Assembly: GCF_900168125.1 (NCBI RefSeq)
Contig: NZ_FUZF01000002.1
Location: 428,464-492,463, forward strand
Source of the DNA: Sphingobacterium nematocida
Lineage (GTDB): Bacteria; Bacteroidota; Bacteroidia; Sphingobacteriales; Sphingobacteriaceae
Reading direction: 5' to 3'
DNA length: 64,000 nt
The notes beneath the pieces were generated by a model, which did no database searches, was not told the origin of the DNA, and saw nothing but the letters and a program-made list of their open reading frames with translations. The position numbers and the translations under genes were made by a program. How positions within the stretch are numbered: the stretch's first letter is position 1; each line of letters starts with the position of its first letter. Below are positions 32,626 through 42,578 of the stretch, one piece after another.

Positions 32626-35600
32626 ATGCCGAAACCATTTTTAAGAAATCTTCAGCTAGGCTTTGGAGTGTCGTTAGTCCTTTTGTTTGCAAGTTCTATA
32701 GCCTCTTATGTCAGTATTCAGGAACAAATTAGTAACCGATCCCAAGTTGATCACAGTCGACAAGTCATCAGTTCAGCTAATAAAATATTACATGATCTTC
32801 AAAATGCAGAGACAGGTCAACGGGGATTTCATCTAACGGGTTTAAATACTTTCCTGGCACCGTATAATCACAGTCTGACATCGTTACCCGAATCCTTGAA
32901 GAAGACTAAGGAGCTTGTTGCAGATAATTCTATTCAAAGTAAAACTGTTATTGAACTCACTGATTTGGTCGAAACACGGTTGCAAATCTTGACTCATCTG
33001 GTGGAGTTGAAAAAAAATGGAGGTGAGGCTACCCTGGCCCAATTAGAGGAAGGGAGGCAATACATGGATAGCTGTCGAAATATTATAGCCCATTTCATCG
33101 AGGCTGAAGGTATGTTGTTGGATAGGAGGACCGAAAAATTAAATAGTCAATCTTATCGTACATCTATATTCGTTGTTGTATCTGCAATTGTATCCTTACT
33201 CATCACTATTGTATTTTATCTGAAAATCCGGGAAGATTTTGTGAAAAGAGAGCGCCTACAACAAGCGTTAAAATCAAAGGATGAAGAAATTAGGCGTCGT
33301 CTTGCTGCGACACAGCGTATTGCTGCTCAGATAGCGAGTGGTGATTACGCCGTAGCTATTGATGACCAGGAAGACGATGACCTTGGAAGTCTTAGTGGCT
33401 CTTTAAAGGGGATGGCAGCTTCCTTAAAGCATTCTTTTGATGAACTCAGCCACAACGAGTGGCGGCAGACCGGTTTGGCGCAGCTTAACAATCTAATGGT
33501 AGGCAATAAAACTCAGCATGAACTGGCGACTTTAGCATTGAACCACCTTGTTGGTTATAACGATTGTGTAACAGGAGCTTTTTATCTATTAGATCGGGAT
33601 ACAATTGTTTTAAAGAGTACTTATGCGCTCGAAAGTAGCGTTCCTCATTCGTTTTCGCCGGGGGAGGGTGTCATAGGGCAAGTTTTTAAGGATGGTAACG
33701 TCAAGTTATTAGACAACCTTAGAGAAGAGGATTATGTGGTTAGTTTTGCGAACGGACAACTTGGTATTACAAACGTTCTCTTTTTACCCATTCGGGTAGA
33801 TTTTCAGAGTATCGGTGTTATAGAGCTAGGCTCTTTAAGTGGATTTGCAAAGGAACAGTTACCCTTTTTTAAGGAGGCTGCCCGAAATATCGGAATCTCT
33901 ATAGCTGCGGCCCAGAGCAGAGAGCGGGTACAAAATCTATTAGAGGAGACCCAGGCCCAATCGGAAGAATTACAGACACAACATTCTGAATTAGAAAATT
34001 TCAATACGGAGTTAGAAGCACAGACACAAAGGCTACAAGCTTCCGAAGAAGAGCTTCGAGTCCAACAAGAAGAGCTTGTACAGACTAATTTTGAACTAGA
34101 GGAAAGGTCAAAATTATTGGAAGAGAAAAACCAGCTTATTAGCGAGCGAAATATAGAGATCCAGCAAAAGGCAGAAGAGCTTGAATTGAGTACAAAATAT
34201 AAGTCTGAGTTTCTGGCCAATATGTCCCATGAGTTACGCACGCCGCTAAATTCCATACTTTTATTATCTAGGCTTCTGGGTGAAAATACAGATAAAAATC
34301 TAAACGAAGATCAAATAGAATCTGCAATGGTGATCCAGAGCTCAGGTAACAGTTTATTAAATCTAATAGATGAAATCCTAGATCTTTCCAAAATCGAATC
34401 TGGAAAAATGGATCTGGAATATGTTCAAGTACCATTGCGAGAGATAGCTGAGGATTTAACAAATATGTTCACGCCTCTTGTTAAAGAAAAGGGTATTGAT
34501 TTTGAGGTCAATATTCAGCCCGGTATTGCACCATATATCCAAGTCGACCGCTTACGCCTTGAGCAGGTATTACGCAACCTGCTTTCCAATGCTATAAAGT
34601 TTACACCTAAAGGTATTATCTCCTTTTCCATTAGGGATGATGAATTCGATACCAAAAGTATTATTTTTTCTGTAAGAGATTCCGGTATCGGTATTCCTCT
34701 TGAGAAGCAAAAAATAATTTTTGAAGCATTTCAGCAGGCAGATGGATCTACGCGGAGAAAATTTGGAGGTACTGGACTGGGACTGTCCATCAGTAGAGAG
34801 ATCGCCCGTCTTCTCGGTGGCAAAAGTAAGATAGAGAGTAAAGAGGGAGAGGGAAGTACTTTCGATTTTATTATACCAAAAAAGCAAGAATTTGTTACAG
34901 TTGCTGGAGATCCGGTTCAGCCGGTTAATGTATCAAAATCTATTGGGGCAGAACCTAATGAACCCAAAGAGTCCGTATCCATTACCGTGGAGCATATCCC
35001 GGAAGAAATAGAAGATGACCGTAATAATATAAGCCAGGGAGATAAGGTTATTTTAATTGTCGAGGACGATACCAATTTTGCGAAGGCACTGCTCAAATAC
35101 ACCCGACAGCAACAGTATAAAGGCGTAGTGGTCGTCCGAGGCGATTATGCTACCCCTGCAGCATTAAATTATACTCCTCTAGCTATATTGTTAGATATCC
35201 AGTTACCTATAAAAGATGGTTGGCAAGTGATGGATGAATTAAAGGGCAATCCTTTAACACGTCACATACCTGTACACATTATGTCGTCCCTTAGCGTTCA
35301 GAAAGAGAGTCTATTAAAAGGGGCGATAGATTTCATAAGCAAGCCAATTGCGCTCGAACAGATCAGCAACATGTTCAGTGCTATTCAAGAGGCCCTAACC
35401 CATCACCCAAAGAAAGTTCTTATCGTAGAAGAGAATCCTAAACATGCCGAAGCGCTTTCCTTCTTCCTGAGCAATTTTGATATTACGACAGAGATAAGCA
35501 GCAGTGTAGAAGAAAGTATAACAGCTTTAAATTCGGATAAAGTACATTGTGTCATATTAGATATGGGAGTACCCTATAAAGGTGGTTATGATGCGCTAGA

Positions 35601-36210
35601 AGAAATCAAGAAGAATCAAGGTTTGGAAAAATTGCCGATCATCGTATTCACCGGCCAAAATCTTACCCAAACAGAACAGACGAGACTTAAGAAGTATGCA
35701 GATTCCATTGTTGTTAAGACCGTACATTCTTACCAACGTATCTTAGATGAGGTAGGTCTTTTCCTGCATTTAATAGAAGAGAACACCTCTCAACCCCATA
35801 AAAAAAGCTTTAATAAGCTTGAGTCTTTAACAGAAATACTTCATGGCAAGAAAGTACTCGTCGCTGATGATGACGTTCGAAATATTTTTTCATTAACTAA
35901 AGCCTTGGAAAAATACAAAATGACCGTTGTTTCGGCTATTAATGGGAGGGAAGCATTGGATACATTAAAAAATGACTCCGAAATAGCGATTGCACTGGTC
36001 GATATGATGATGCCCGAAATGGACGGATATGAGACAATCCGGCAAATACGGACTGATCCAAGATATGTTAATCTGCCTGTTATAGCAGTTACCGCTAAAG
36101 CTATGACAGGTGATCGAGAGAAATGCATATCAGCTGGAGCCTCAGATTATATATCCAAGCCAGTTGATACAGATCAGTTAATGTCTCTGCTTAGAGTCTG
36201 GTTGTATTGA
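32626..36210 (+). CDS. Hybrid sensor histidine kinase: CHASE3-HAMP-GAF-HisKA-HATPase-REC-REC-REC
   Basis: The 1194-residue membrane kinase has transmembrane helices at about 12-32 and 175-197 flanking a CHASE3 periplasmic domain (AETGQRGFHLTG). A HAMP-like segment, a GAF domain (about 285-425) and a long coiled coil rich in Glu/Gln (about 430-515) follow. HisKA carries His535 (NMSHELRTPL). HATPase_c follows with DSGIGIPLEKQ and GGTGLGLSISREI. Three receiver domains carry phospho-acceptor Asp857, Asp979 and Asp1126. The third receiver (ALVDMMMPEMDGYE) is the most canonical and may be the output. No response regulator lies next to it, so partners are elsewhere. The downstream OmpA and PRC genes may belong to the same envelope-stress neighbourhood. 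Confidence 0.95.
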   Translation: MPKPFLRNLQLGFGVSLVLLFASSIASYVSIQEQISNRSQVDHSRQVISSANKILHDLQNAETGQRGFHLTGLNTFLAPYNHSLTSLPESLKKTKELVADNSIQSKTVIELTDLVETRLQILTHLVELKKNGGEATLAQLEEGRQYMDSCRNIIAHFIEAEGMLLDRRTEKLNSQSYRTSIFVVVSAIVSLLITIVFYLKIREDFVKRERLQQALKSKDEEIRRRLAATQRIAAQIASGDYAVAIDDQEDDDLGSLSGSLKGMAASLKHSFDELSHNEWRQTGLAQLNNLMVGNKTQHELATLALNHLVGYNDCVTGAFYLLDRDTIVLKSTYALESSVPHSFSPGEGVIGQVFKDGNVKLLDNLREEDYVVSFANGQLGITNVLFLPIRVDFQSIGVIELGSLSGFAKEQLPFFKEAARNIGISIAAAQSRERVQNLLEETQAQSEELQTQHSELENFNTELEAQTQRLQASEEELRVQQEELVQTNFELEERSKLLEEKNQLISERNIEIQQKAEELELSTKYKSEFLANMSHELRTPLNSILLLSRLLGENTDKNLNEDQIESAMVIQSSGNSLLNLIDEILDLSKIESGKMDLEYVQVPLREIAEDLTNMFTPLVKEKGIDFEVNIQPGIAPYIQVDRLRLEQVLRNLLSNAIKFTPKGIISFSIRDDEFDTKSIIFSVRDSGIGIPLEKQKIIFEAFQQADGSTRRKFGGTGLGLSISREIARLLGGKSKIESKEGEGSTFDFIIPKKQEFVTVAGDPVQPVNVSKSIGAEPNEPKESVSITVEHIPEEIEDDRNNISQGDKVILIVEDDTNFAKALLKYTRQQQYKGVVVVRGDYATPAALNYTPLAILLDIQLPIKDGWQVMDELKGNPLTRHIPVHIMSSLSVQKESLLKGAIDFISKPIALEQISNMFSAIQEALTHHPKKVLIVEENPKHAEALSFFLSNFDITTEISSSVEESITALNSDKVHCVILDMGVPYKGGYDALEEIKKNQGLEKLPIIVFTGQNLTQTEQTRLKKYADSIVVKTVHSYQRILDEVGLFLHLIEENTSQPHKKSFNKLESLTEILHGKKVLVADDDVRNIFSLTKALEKYKMTVVSAINGREALDTLKNDSEIAIALVDMMMPEMDGYETIRQIRTDPRYVNLPVIAVTAKAMTGDREKCISAGASDYISKPVDTDQLMSLLRVWLY

Positions 36211-36580
36211 AAGTGAAAAAATGACACTTCTGTCCTTTTCAATTCTATTGGTCGGATGTACCCGGTAAGAGCGTGCGGTTATTTTGATTTTGACGCCAAG
36301 ATCCTGAGGTCTATCTGCAACGGTGTGCCTGCAGCATCCCGTAATATTTTATTACTTGCGATAGATCCTAAACATTGGTTATTCATATAATACTAAAAAA
36401 AATAAAAGAATAATCTTTCCGAAGCTTTTATAAATGTTTTTATTCTAGCCAATGTTTGGACCCCAAATATATTCCAAAGGTATTAAGAGGCTTTTGTGCA
36501 ATAAAATCCCAATCCTAACCTTTGCACAATTGAACTAAAATCTCCATATAATGTTCTATAGAAGAACAAAATCAAATTAT
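36211..36580. other. Intergenic region before the OmpA gene, nothing recognised
   Basis: These 370 bases include a 35-codon minus-strand frame (36279-36386) that I do not recognise. The AT-rich half nearest the OmpA gene should carry its promoter. Confidence 0.3.
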
Positions 36581-37222
36581 ATGGCACATTTAGAAGTAAG
36601 ACCCAAAAAAGGTACACCATGGTGGGTGTGGCTTTTGCTTGTTGCGGCAGCAATCGCAATCCTCCTATTTTTTATGAGACGATGCGACAGTTCCAATATG
36701 GACAATGATAGGGTAGATGATACCCTAGCGAATAGCGAGCTAGACACCGCTAATGTATTGGCCTCTACCGAGCCAAATTGGAACAGCGTAGATTTTAATA
36801 CACCCATTTCTACCGATTCAGATATCAGCGACGATGCTATACAGATTCGAAACCATGCCGATTACACCATTTTCAGTATCGGTGAGAACATTCTTTTCCC
36901 AACAGATGGCAATGAGATCCAGGCAAATGCTACAGACAAACTTAAGCAAGTTGCCGTAGTCTTGAATAAGCGCTTTAATGGTGCTTATATAGGAGTGTTT
37001 GGCAATGCCGATTCTACCGGTACCACTGATCATAATACCGCGCTCGGTGCGGAACGTGCTAATGCTGTAAAGAATTGGTTGGTAAGAGAGGGAAGTTTAA
37101 ATGTAGATAAGATATCCGTTCATTCCCTTGGCGAAGATGCCCCTGTGGCCGACAACCAGACCGCTGCGGGTCGCAAACAAAATCGAAATGTGGAGATAGT
37201 GGTATTCAGAACAAAACCTTAA
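36581..37222 (+). CDS. OmpA-family peptidoglycan-binding membrane protein
   Basis: ATG 36581 is chosen because it directly precedes a basic stretch and one transmembrane helix (WWVWLLLVAAAIAILLFFM). An acidic linker rich in Asp/Ser/Asn follows, then a C-terminal OmpA domain (about residues 100-213) with YIGVFGNADSTGTTDHNTAL, GAERANAVKNWL and GRKQNRNVEIVV. The domain binds peptidoglycan, and the single N-terminal helix would hold the protein in the inner membrane rather than as a barrel. It is followed after 30 bp by a PRC-barrel gene on the same strand, a likely operon. Confidence 0.9.
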   Translation: MAHLEVRPKKGTPWWVWLLLVAAAIAILLFFMRRCDSSNMDNDRVDDTLANSELDTANVLASTEPNWNSVDFNTPISTDSDISDDAIQIRNHADYTIFSIGENILFPTDGNEIQANATDKLKQVAVVLNKRFNGAYIGVFGNADSTGTTDHNTALGAERANAVKNWLVREGSLNVDKISVHSLGEDAPVADNQTAAGRKQNRNVEIVVFRTKP

Positions 37223-37252
37223 AATTAAATAGCAAATATTAAAAGATAAGTT

Positions 37253-37924
37253 ATGGCATTACAAGATAATAAAAATAAATATGACCATCTCCAAGAGTTG
37301 GGCGGAAGTGGGTATGAGATTGTAGATGGACAGCCGGATATTCGCGGCTGGGTAGTTAAGAATGAAGTGGGGCATATCATTGGAGACGTAGACGAACTAC
37401 TTTTCAGCACCGAATCTCAAAAGGTAAGATATATAATCGTGACAGTAGATGCTGAAAATCACCCCTCAGAGGACGAACGGAAAATTTTAATTCCTATCGG
37501 AGTCGCCGATCTTTACGACGAAGGGCAGATTCAAGACAGTATCCCTTCTATTATAGAAGGGGACAGAACTGGAATTTATGATCCTAGAGAAGATGGGCAG
37601 GTTGTGGTGGTTCCTATTAATGCCCAACAATTAATTATGCTGCCTAACTATTATGAGGGACAAGTGGATCCCGAGACCGAGATGTTGGTTCGCCATACTT
37701 TGGAGGGGGCTAACGACGTCGGGTTTGTTGTCGGAGCTACTTCTTATGATCCGAATGATTTTTATCAACATAGCCATTTTGACGAAGACCGGTTTTACGA
37801 GCGCAGATGGCGTACAGGTGATGGTGCTCCGCCACCGACTGGAACCACTGGCGGGTCAAGGTTTCGTTCCCGCAATACAGACGACCCAACTAACGATAAC
37901 TTAAATCCTTCAGATCCTTATTAA
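37253..37924 (+). CDS. PRC-barrel domain protein
   Basis: The 223-residue soluble protein has a PRC-barrel near residues 15-85 (YEIVDGQPDIRGWVVKNEVG, HIIGDVDELLFSTESQKVRY). A second repeat-like half is at about 85-150, and a Gly/Arg/Asn-rich disordered tail follows. Stand-alone PRC-barrel proteins are common among stress-induced bacterial genes, with no fixed biochemical role. It is probably co-transcribed with the OmpA gene and closed by the terminator at 37929. DUF2383 and DUF488 genes nearby support a general-stress neighbourhood. Confidence 0.88.
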   Translation: MALQDNKNKYDHLQELGGSGYEIVDGQPDIRGWVVKNEVGHIIGDVDELLFSTESQKVRYIIVTVDAENHPSEDERKILIPIGVADLYDEGQIQDSIPSIIEGDRTGIYDPREDGQVVVVPINAQQLIMLPNYYEGQVDPETEMLVRHTLEGANDVGFVVGATSYDPNDFYQHSHFDEDRFYERRWRTGDGAPPPTGTTGGSRFRSRNTDDPTNDNLNPSDPY

Positions 37925-37928
37925 GAGA

Positions 37929-37962
37929 AAAAGAGGTATAAGAATTATCTTATACCTCTTTT
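37929..37962. terminator. Terminator after the PRC-barrel gene
   Basis: A perfect 12-bp stem AAGAGGTATAAG / CTTATACCTCTT with a 6-base loop is followed by TT and preceded by AAA. It may work in both directions. Confidence 0.88.
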
Positions 37963-38339
37963 AAATTTCAGTCGTTTATTCGTTTAAATTGATAAATTAA
38001 ATGTTTATGCTGGGGCGTAATTAATTTTGAGCATTTATATAATCATTGGTTAAGCAACGCAGGTTGTTACAGTAGCAACATTTCTTATAATCCTAAGTAA
38101 AAAATCCTGTGATAAATCCCAAAAAAAATTCTGTCACACGACAGGAAGCTGTTTATATAAGATTAAACAGATATAAATAAAATTTGTTTGCGTATTCTAA
38201 AAAAAAACCTCTAAAACGAGAAATTGCAGCACATAAGGAATTTTAATGATTTCTTTAAGTAATTAAAATAAATGATCCCCCTATACTTTGGGAGCGCAGG
38301 GGAGTCAAGGAGCATGTAATTAAATATAGAAGTTTAGAT
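37963..38339. other. Intergenic region, nothing recognised
   Basis: This AT-rich stretch of 377 bases holds a small hairpin (CTGTC-ACAC-GACAG near 38131) and no coding frame that I recognise. It lies downstream of both flanking genes, which converge. Confidence 0.3.
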
Positions 38340-38807
38340 TTAGCGAGGTGTAGTATCCCTTAATTGTTTTATATGGTTGTGCGCTTTGAATTGTTCACTA
38401 GCTTGGCTCTGTAATACGACTAATAAATCCATGGGAAGCTGAGCTGATTCCTTCATCGCATCATTATATACATTTATAAATTCGTCTTCACCACGTTCAC
38501 AACTTTCCAAAATAGCATGTGAGGAAAATGGGTCAACAGCAGATTTAATTGACATCCAAGCTCTAAATAATTTACCTGAGGTTCGCGTCTCATCACTAGG
38601 AGTTTCCCCTTGTTGTACCACGAAAGGAGTAATTTCAGCCTTGAATTTAATAGATTGATCTCGATAGCCTTCAAATAATGCTTTTAATCCCAAGTTTTCA
38701 TCTTTAGGCAACAATGTTATAGCCTTCTCATAGCCTTCTATTCGATCATTATTAATCTCTATCAAATTATTTAAAAATTCTCCCAGATTATTTTGCATGT
38801 TATCCAT
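38340..38807 (-). CDS. DUF2383 (PA2169-type) four-helix-bundle protein
   Basis: The first ATG giving a normal family length is 38807 (MDNMQNNLGEF); the frame upstream begins at TTG. The 155-residue product is all-helical and ferritin-like: LNNLIEINNDRIEGYEKAI, LFEGYRDQSIKFKAEI, ILESCERGEDEFINVYNDA. Acidic and Tyr residues are placed as in the family. DUF2383 proteins are often induced by envelope or osmotic stress, and no activity is known to me. It is 62 bp downstream of the phytochrome-like kinase on the same strand and could share its transcript. Confidence 0.88.
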   Translation of the reverse strand: MDNMQNNLGEFLNNLIEINNDRIEGYEKAITLLPKDENLGLKALFEGYRDQSIKFKAEITPFVVQQGETPSDETRTSGKLFRAWMSIKSAVDPFSSHAILESCERGEDEFINVYNDAMKESAQLPMDLLVVLQSQASEQFKAHNHIKQLRDTTPR

Positions 38808-38869
38808 AAATAATAATGTTTTAACCAATGAACAAAGTATTTATGGAAAGGTTCGATATTGAATAGGAA

Positions 38870-41005
38870 CTAATTGTCGGGAAAAGCTATTATAAGAGTT
38901 GTGCTAGTATTAATTTTACTTTCGATCTCAATTGATCCACCCAACATATTTACTAATTGATTTACTAGAGCCAAACCTATACCAGCACCAGGATATCCCA
39001 ACGCATTTTTACCTTTATAAAATGCATTCATAACTAGATTTAATTCATCTTCTGGTATTCCAATACCATTATCATTGATTTTGTATACAACCATTTTGTC
39101 CTTCTTATAACTGGATAAGGATATGCGAGCATTAGCTTTAGCCGTACTAAATTTAACAGCGTTATCGATGATATTTGAAAAGATTTGTCTTATTGTCGCC
39201 TTTTCACCATATATGGGCATAAGATCAAATATTTCGAGCTCACATCTAGAATTGTTATTTTGCTTTTTACTTTCTTCAAACAGATTCGGAATCAGCGGAT
39301 GTATAGCGATCTCTTCTTTTTTGAAAATAACATGTTTGGAGCGCATGAATGCTACCGTTTTGTTTATTAAACTTTCCATGTTTTCCAAACCGGCGACTAT
39401 ATTGCTTATACATAGATTCTGAATATCTTGGGACATATCCATTTTTTTCTGCAATAACTGTGTACTCAATCTGACCGCTGATAATGGGTTTTTTAAATCA
39501 TGAGAGATTGTATGCGTGATCATTTCCAGTTCATTATTTGCAGTGATCAACATTTCTTTTGTCTGTTCTTCATGTTTTGTTCTTGCGATTATTGCTTTAG
39601 TTATCATCTTATCAAGGCTTCTTATAAAAGACAGGTCTTCATCATTCCAAAAAGCCGCTGTATCCACTATTTCGGTCTCCATCAGTTGCAAATTCCCTTC
39701 GCTATTTCCCTGCTCGTCGTCTTCTCGCGAATCGCAAACCTCCATCAGAGAAGTTTTACTTTCATCTCTAAACCAGAGTATCCAATGGTCTTTTTCTCCA
39801 CCTACCTGCAAAGCTGCTACACCAGCAATAGGTAAGGGAGACGTAAAGTCATGTTTTCTTTTTAACCTGAAATTGTTGTCTTTAAAGATTTTTTTATTAA
39901 CCTGTTTGATGGTATCCAGGATCTTATCGATTTGTAAATTAGAAGGCGTATTTTCAAACTTATGGATCACACCATGATGATAAATAGCGACTCCATCTGC
40001 TTTCGCCAAATTAGCGATTTCGTCAATATGTTGTAATAAACAATAATTCAGAGATCGTCCATTAGATAGGTTATCGTCAAATTGCTTTTTTGTCTGCTGT
40101 ATAATTTTATCAAATTCAATTCCTTTCTTTTGTAAGATCTCCTCATGACGTACCGAAGCATTCTGTACCAATAGTTGGCAAAGAAGTCTTTTTTGGTAAT
40201 CTATTTTCTTTAACGTTTTATTTATACATACTACTAATCCCCACAGACATTTATTGATAAGGATAGGAATAGTGAAAGTTGATTTTGCAGAAATTAAGTT
40301 CGAAAACCTCGCCTTTTGTGATAGAGGTAAGTACTCAATCGGAATATTTTGATCTGGATGGGCACAAAATATAATTTGCTGCCGTCTAGCTAAATCTGGG
40401 ATATACATCACCTCGTTTTTTGAAAAATACGCGTATAAATCCTCCGATATAAAGCTTTTCGAGAATAATTTGTCCGTATAGGCAAATTCATGATCGGTAG
40501 TCGCTATCACTCTACTCGTCTTATCTTCCATGATTTGTGCTACAAGTACATTGTCAGCCTCGGTCACGCCTTGTATGTTTTCTAAGAGTTTACACCAAAT
40601 GGAAGATAAGGTCTCGTTATCAATAGGTGTAAAATCATTCATTTCCGATGAAAAAATAATGTCCGATATTTTTTCTTCTATCCGGATAAATAGTTGATTC
40701 GCTTGTTTGTGAATATGTAAATAATACGGGACGTCTTCCTCTTTCACTACAAATGTCCTTCCGCTATCACAAATTTTTGAAGGGTCACTTAGCAATGAAG
40801 ATAATTCAGGAGATAAGGTAAAACGATTCTCAAGGAAAAGTTCAAGATCAGTACTTATAATAAGTTTCGAATCTATTCCAAGCGGAAGTAAATTTTCGCT
40901 AATAGCTATTATTTTTTTAAAATAATCAGTTATTAAAAATTGACCATTAGCCTTCATAGTTAAAGGATAAACAGAAAGTGAATTCTCGGATTTTTTTTGA
41001 GCCAT
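38870..41005 (-). CDS. Phytochrome-like sensor histidine kinase with degenerate chromophore pocket
   Basis: The 711-residue protein has the domain order of a bacteriophytochrome. A PAS_2-like N-terminus (ANGQFLITD, IIAISENLLPLGI) is followed by a GAF domain (about 135-290; CLWGLVVCIN), then a PHY-like domain (about 310-460; ADGVAIYHHGVIHKFENTPS, GVAALQVGGEKDHWILWFRDE). HisKA has His502 (HTISHDLKNPL), and HATPase_c has NDNGIGIPEDEL and GAGIGLALVNQL. The N-terminal Cys is absent. The usual DIP motif is LPL in IPIEYLPLSQKARF, and the stretch with the conserved chromophore-binding His that should follow is missing. It probably senses something other than light. It lies upstream of the DUF2383 gene. 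Confidence 0.82.
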   Translation of the reverse strand: MAQKKSENSLSVYPLTMKANGQFLITDYFKKIIAISENLLPLGIDSKLIISTDLELFLENRFTLSPELSSLLSDPSKICDSGRTFVVKEEDVPYYLHIHKQANQLFIRIEEKISDIIFSSEMNDFTPIDNETLSSIWCKLLENIQGVTEADNVLVAQIMEDKTSRVIATTDHEFAYTDKLFSKSFISEDLYAYFSKNEVMYIPDLARRQQIIFCAHPDQNIPIEYLPLSQKARFSNLISAKSTFTIPILINKCLWGLVVCINKTLKKIDYQKRLLCQLLVQNASVRHEEILQKKGIEFDKIIQQTKKQFDDNLSNGRSLNYCLLQHIDEIANLAKADGVAIYHHGVIHKFENTPSNLQIDKILDTIKQVNKKIFKDNNFRLKRKHDFTSPLPIAGVAALQVGGEKDHWILWFRDESKTSLMEVCDSREDDEQGNSEGNLQLMETEIVDTAAFWNDEDLSFIRSLDKMITKAIIARTKHEEQTKEMLITANNELEMITHTISHDLKNPLSAVRLSTQLLQKKMDMSQDIQNLCISNIVAGLENMESLINKTVAFMRSKHVIFKKEEIAIHPLIPNLFEESKKQNNNSRCELEIFDLMPIYGEKATIRQIFSNIIDNAVKFSTAKANARISLSSYKKDKMVVYKINDNGIGIPEDELNLVMNAFYKGKNALGYPGAGIGLALVNQLVNMLGGSIEIESKINTSTTLIIAFPDN

Positions 41006-41148
41006 GTAAAGCGAGTATAAAACTATGTAAGGTAAATGTATTCCTTGATAACTCCAAATCGGCTGGCTTTCTAAATCCTATAATTTGTTGCACAGCTATT
41101 CATTATTGAACGAAGTTAACAGTGAATTGTTATCCTGAGAAAACCCCA

Positions 41149-41670
41149 ATGGAAAATGAAAAAGTTATATATACAATTGGGCATTCCACGCTTAGTTATG
41201 CTGATTTTGTTAGTTTATTAAAGTTGTATCATATAGAATTGCTAATGGACATCCGGCGTTTTCCGGGCTCGAGAAAATTTCCTGTTTATAATAAGGTGAA
41301 TTTGGAAACCAATCTTCCAAAAGACAATATACAATATATACACGGGCGAGAGTTGGGAGGAAGAAGGAAGGTTCAACCAAATTCAGTGAATCAAGTCTGG
41401 CGTAATGAATCGTTTCAAGGTTATGCAGATTATATGCTGACGGATGAATTTCACGAAGGGATAAACCAATTAAAAAGAGAAGCAACGATAAAGACAACTG
41501 TATATATGTGTTCAGAAGCGCTATGGTGGCGATGTCATCGTGCCATGGTTTCGGACTATTTAAAAGCAGAAAATTGGAATGTGTTTCATATTACGTCAGC
41601 CGGAAAGGTTATTCCACACCCTTATACCAATCCGGCGACCGTAGAAAATGGTCGGGTAGTTTATAAATAA
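41149..41670 (+). CDS. DUF488 family protein
   Basis: The 173-residue protein begins with the family hallmark IYTIGHSTLSYADFVSLL, followed by LLMDIRRFPGSRKFP, HGRELGGRR and a C-terminal MCSEALWWRCHRAMVSDYL. This Cys/Arg/His cluster is reminiscent of an active site. DUF488 proteins are common in bacteria, and the biochemical role is not established. I choose ATG 41149 over the GTG at 41122, since the conserved region begins a few residues later. It is divergent from the phytochrome-like kinase, with about 140 bp between them. Confidence 0.88.
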   Translation: MENEKVIYTIGHSTLSYADFVSLLKLYHIELLMDIRRFPGSRKFPVYNKVNLETNLPKDNIQYIHGRELGGRRKVQPNSVNQVWRNESFQGYADYMLTDEFHEGINQLKREATIKTTVYMCSEALWWRCHRAMVSDYLKAENWNVFHITSAGKVIPHPYTNPATVENGRVVYK

Positions 41671-41723
41671 TTTTGTTAACATTTTATTTTATTATAGTAT
41701 TTTTAATAGGTGTTTGTTTAGTG

Positions 41724-41760
41724 GACCTAATCCCCACCATTTTATTGGGTGGGGGAAGGT
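41724..41760. terminator. Bidirectional terminator between DUF488 and ECF sigma genes
   Basis: The arms TCCCCACC and GGGTGGGGGA, with outer ACCT/AGGT pairing, lie between two converging genes. The loop and flanks are T/A-rich. Confidence 0.75.
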
Positions 41761-41774
41761 CTATTAATTTTAAC

Positions 41775-42272
41775 TTAAGCAAACTGACGCTGTAAACGCT
41801 TTCGTATAGCGAAGATCTTGGATTTGATAGTGCCTTTCGGCATACAGTACATATCAGAAAGCTCTCGGTACTTATATCCTTTTACGTACATATTAAAAAT
41901 TTCTTGGTTTTCATCAGACATACACGCCAAAGCTTTATTAATATCTTTTAATATCAATTGTTTATCCACCGTGTTTTCTGTGAAAGGTTCATGACATCCC
42001 AAATTTTGGTATTCTGTCGCCTTCTGGTTTTCGTAGGTAAACTTATATTTTTTTGTTCGGTACTGATTGATATATATATTTTTCATTATAACGAACAGCC
42101 AGGGAATTATCTGAGGGTTATTAAAAAATTGGTCAACATATTTCAATGCCCTTAGCAATGTTTCCTGTACGAGATCCTGTATATCCTCAGGATCACTGGT
42201 AAATTTATAAGCTAGATTTTTTAATACGGATCTGTATTCTAGCAGCTGTACGTTTAAGTCCTTATTTGTCAT
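41775..42272 (-). CDS. ECF-type RNA polymerase sigma factor, no adjacent anti-sigma
   Basis: The 165-residue sigma factor has region 2 (LAYKFTSDPEDIQDLVQETL, WLFVIMKNIYINQYR) and region 4 (MSDENQEIFNMYVKGYKYRE, LSDMYCMPKGTIKSKIFAIR). It resembles small ECF sigma factors of Bacteroidota stress pathways rather than the FecI-like ones seen elsewhere in this window. No FecR or other anti-sigma gene is next to it. It is divergent from tamB, with a 306-base intergenic region. Confidence 0.92.
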   Translation of the reverse strand: MTNKDLNVQLLEYRSVLKNLAYKFTSDPEDIQDLVQETLLRALKYVDQFFNNPQIIPWLFVIMKNIYINQYRTKKYKFTYENQKATEYQNLGCHEPFTENTVDKQLILKDINKALACMSDENQEIFNMYVKGYKYRELSDMYCMPKGTIKSKIFAIRKRLQRQFA

Positions 42273-42578
42273 CTCGAAGTTGTTAAGTTTTTAATAACTG
42301 AGAAACAAATAACATGCGATTTATTGCTTTAAACCATATTACAGGTATTCTCACCGTTAAAATGGTAACTAAAACTTGCAGAAGGGATATTTGTACTTGT
42401 TCAGTGTGAGGTATTAGTGATTTTAAGTAGTATAAATACGGTTACAGTATGTTTAAGCACTCATTTTAACGCCTTGTAAAAAATTAGAATTAAAAACGCT
42501 CATATTACAAGCAACCAATTCTTTCTATAACTGTTAACAGTACACACATCTAATGTATACCCTACAAAATCATTTGTT
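42273..42578. promoter_or_regulatory. Divergent intergenic region between the ECF sigma gene and tamB
   Basis: These 306 AT-rich bases hold no gene. They must carry promoters for both directions; I could not assign elements with confidence. Confidence 0.3.

Noticed and set aside
36279..36386. 35-codon minus-strand frame between the hybrid kinase and OmpA genes
   Set aside because: The translation has a protein-like middle but I recognise no family, and it is too short to support; it may be a remnant, not claimed as a gene.
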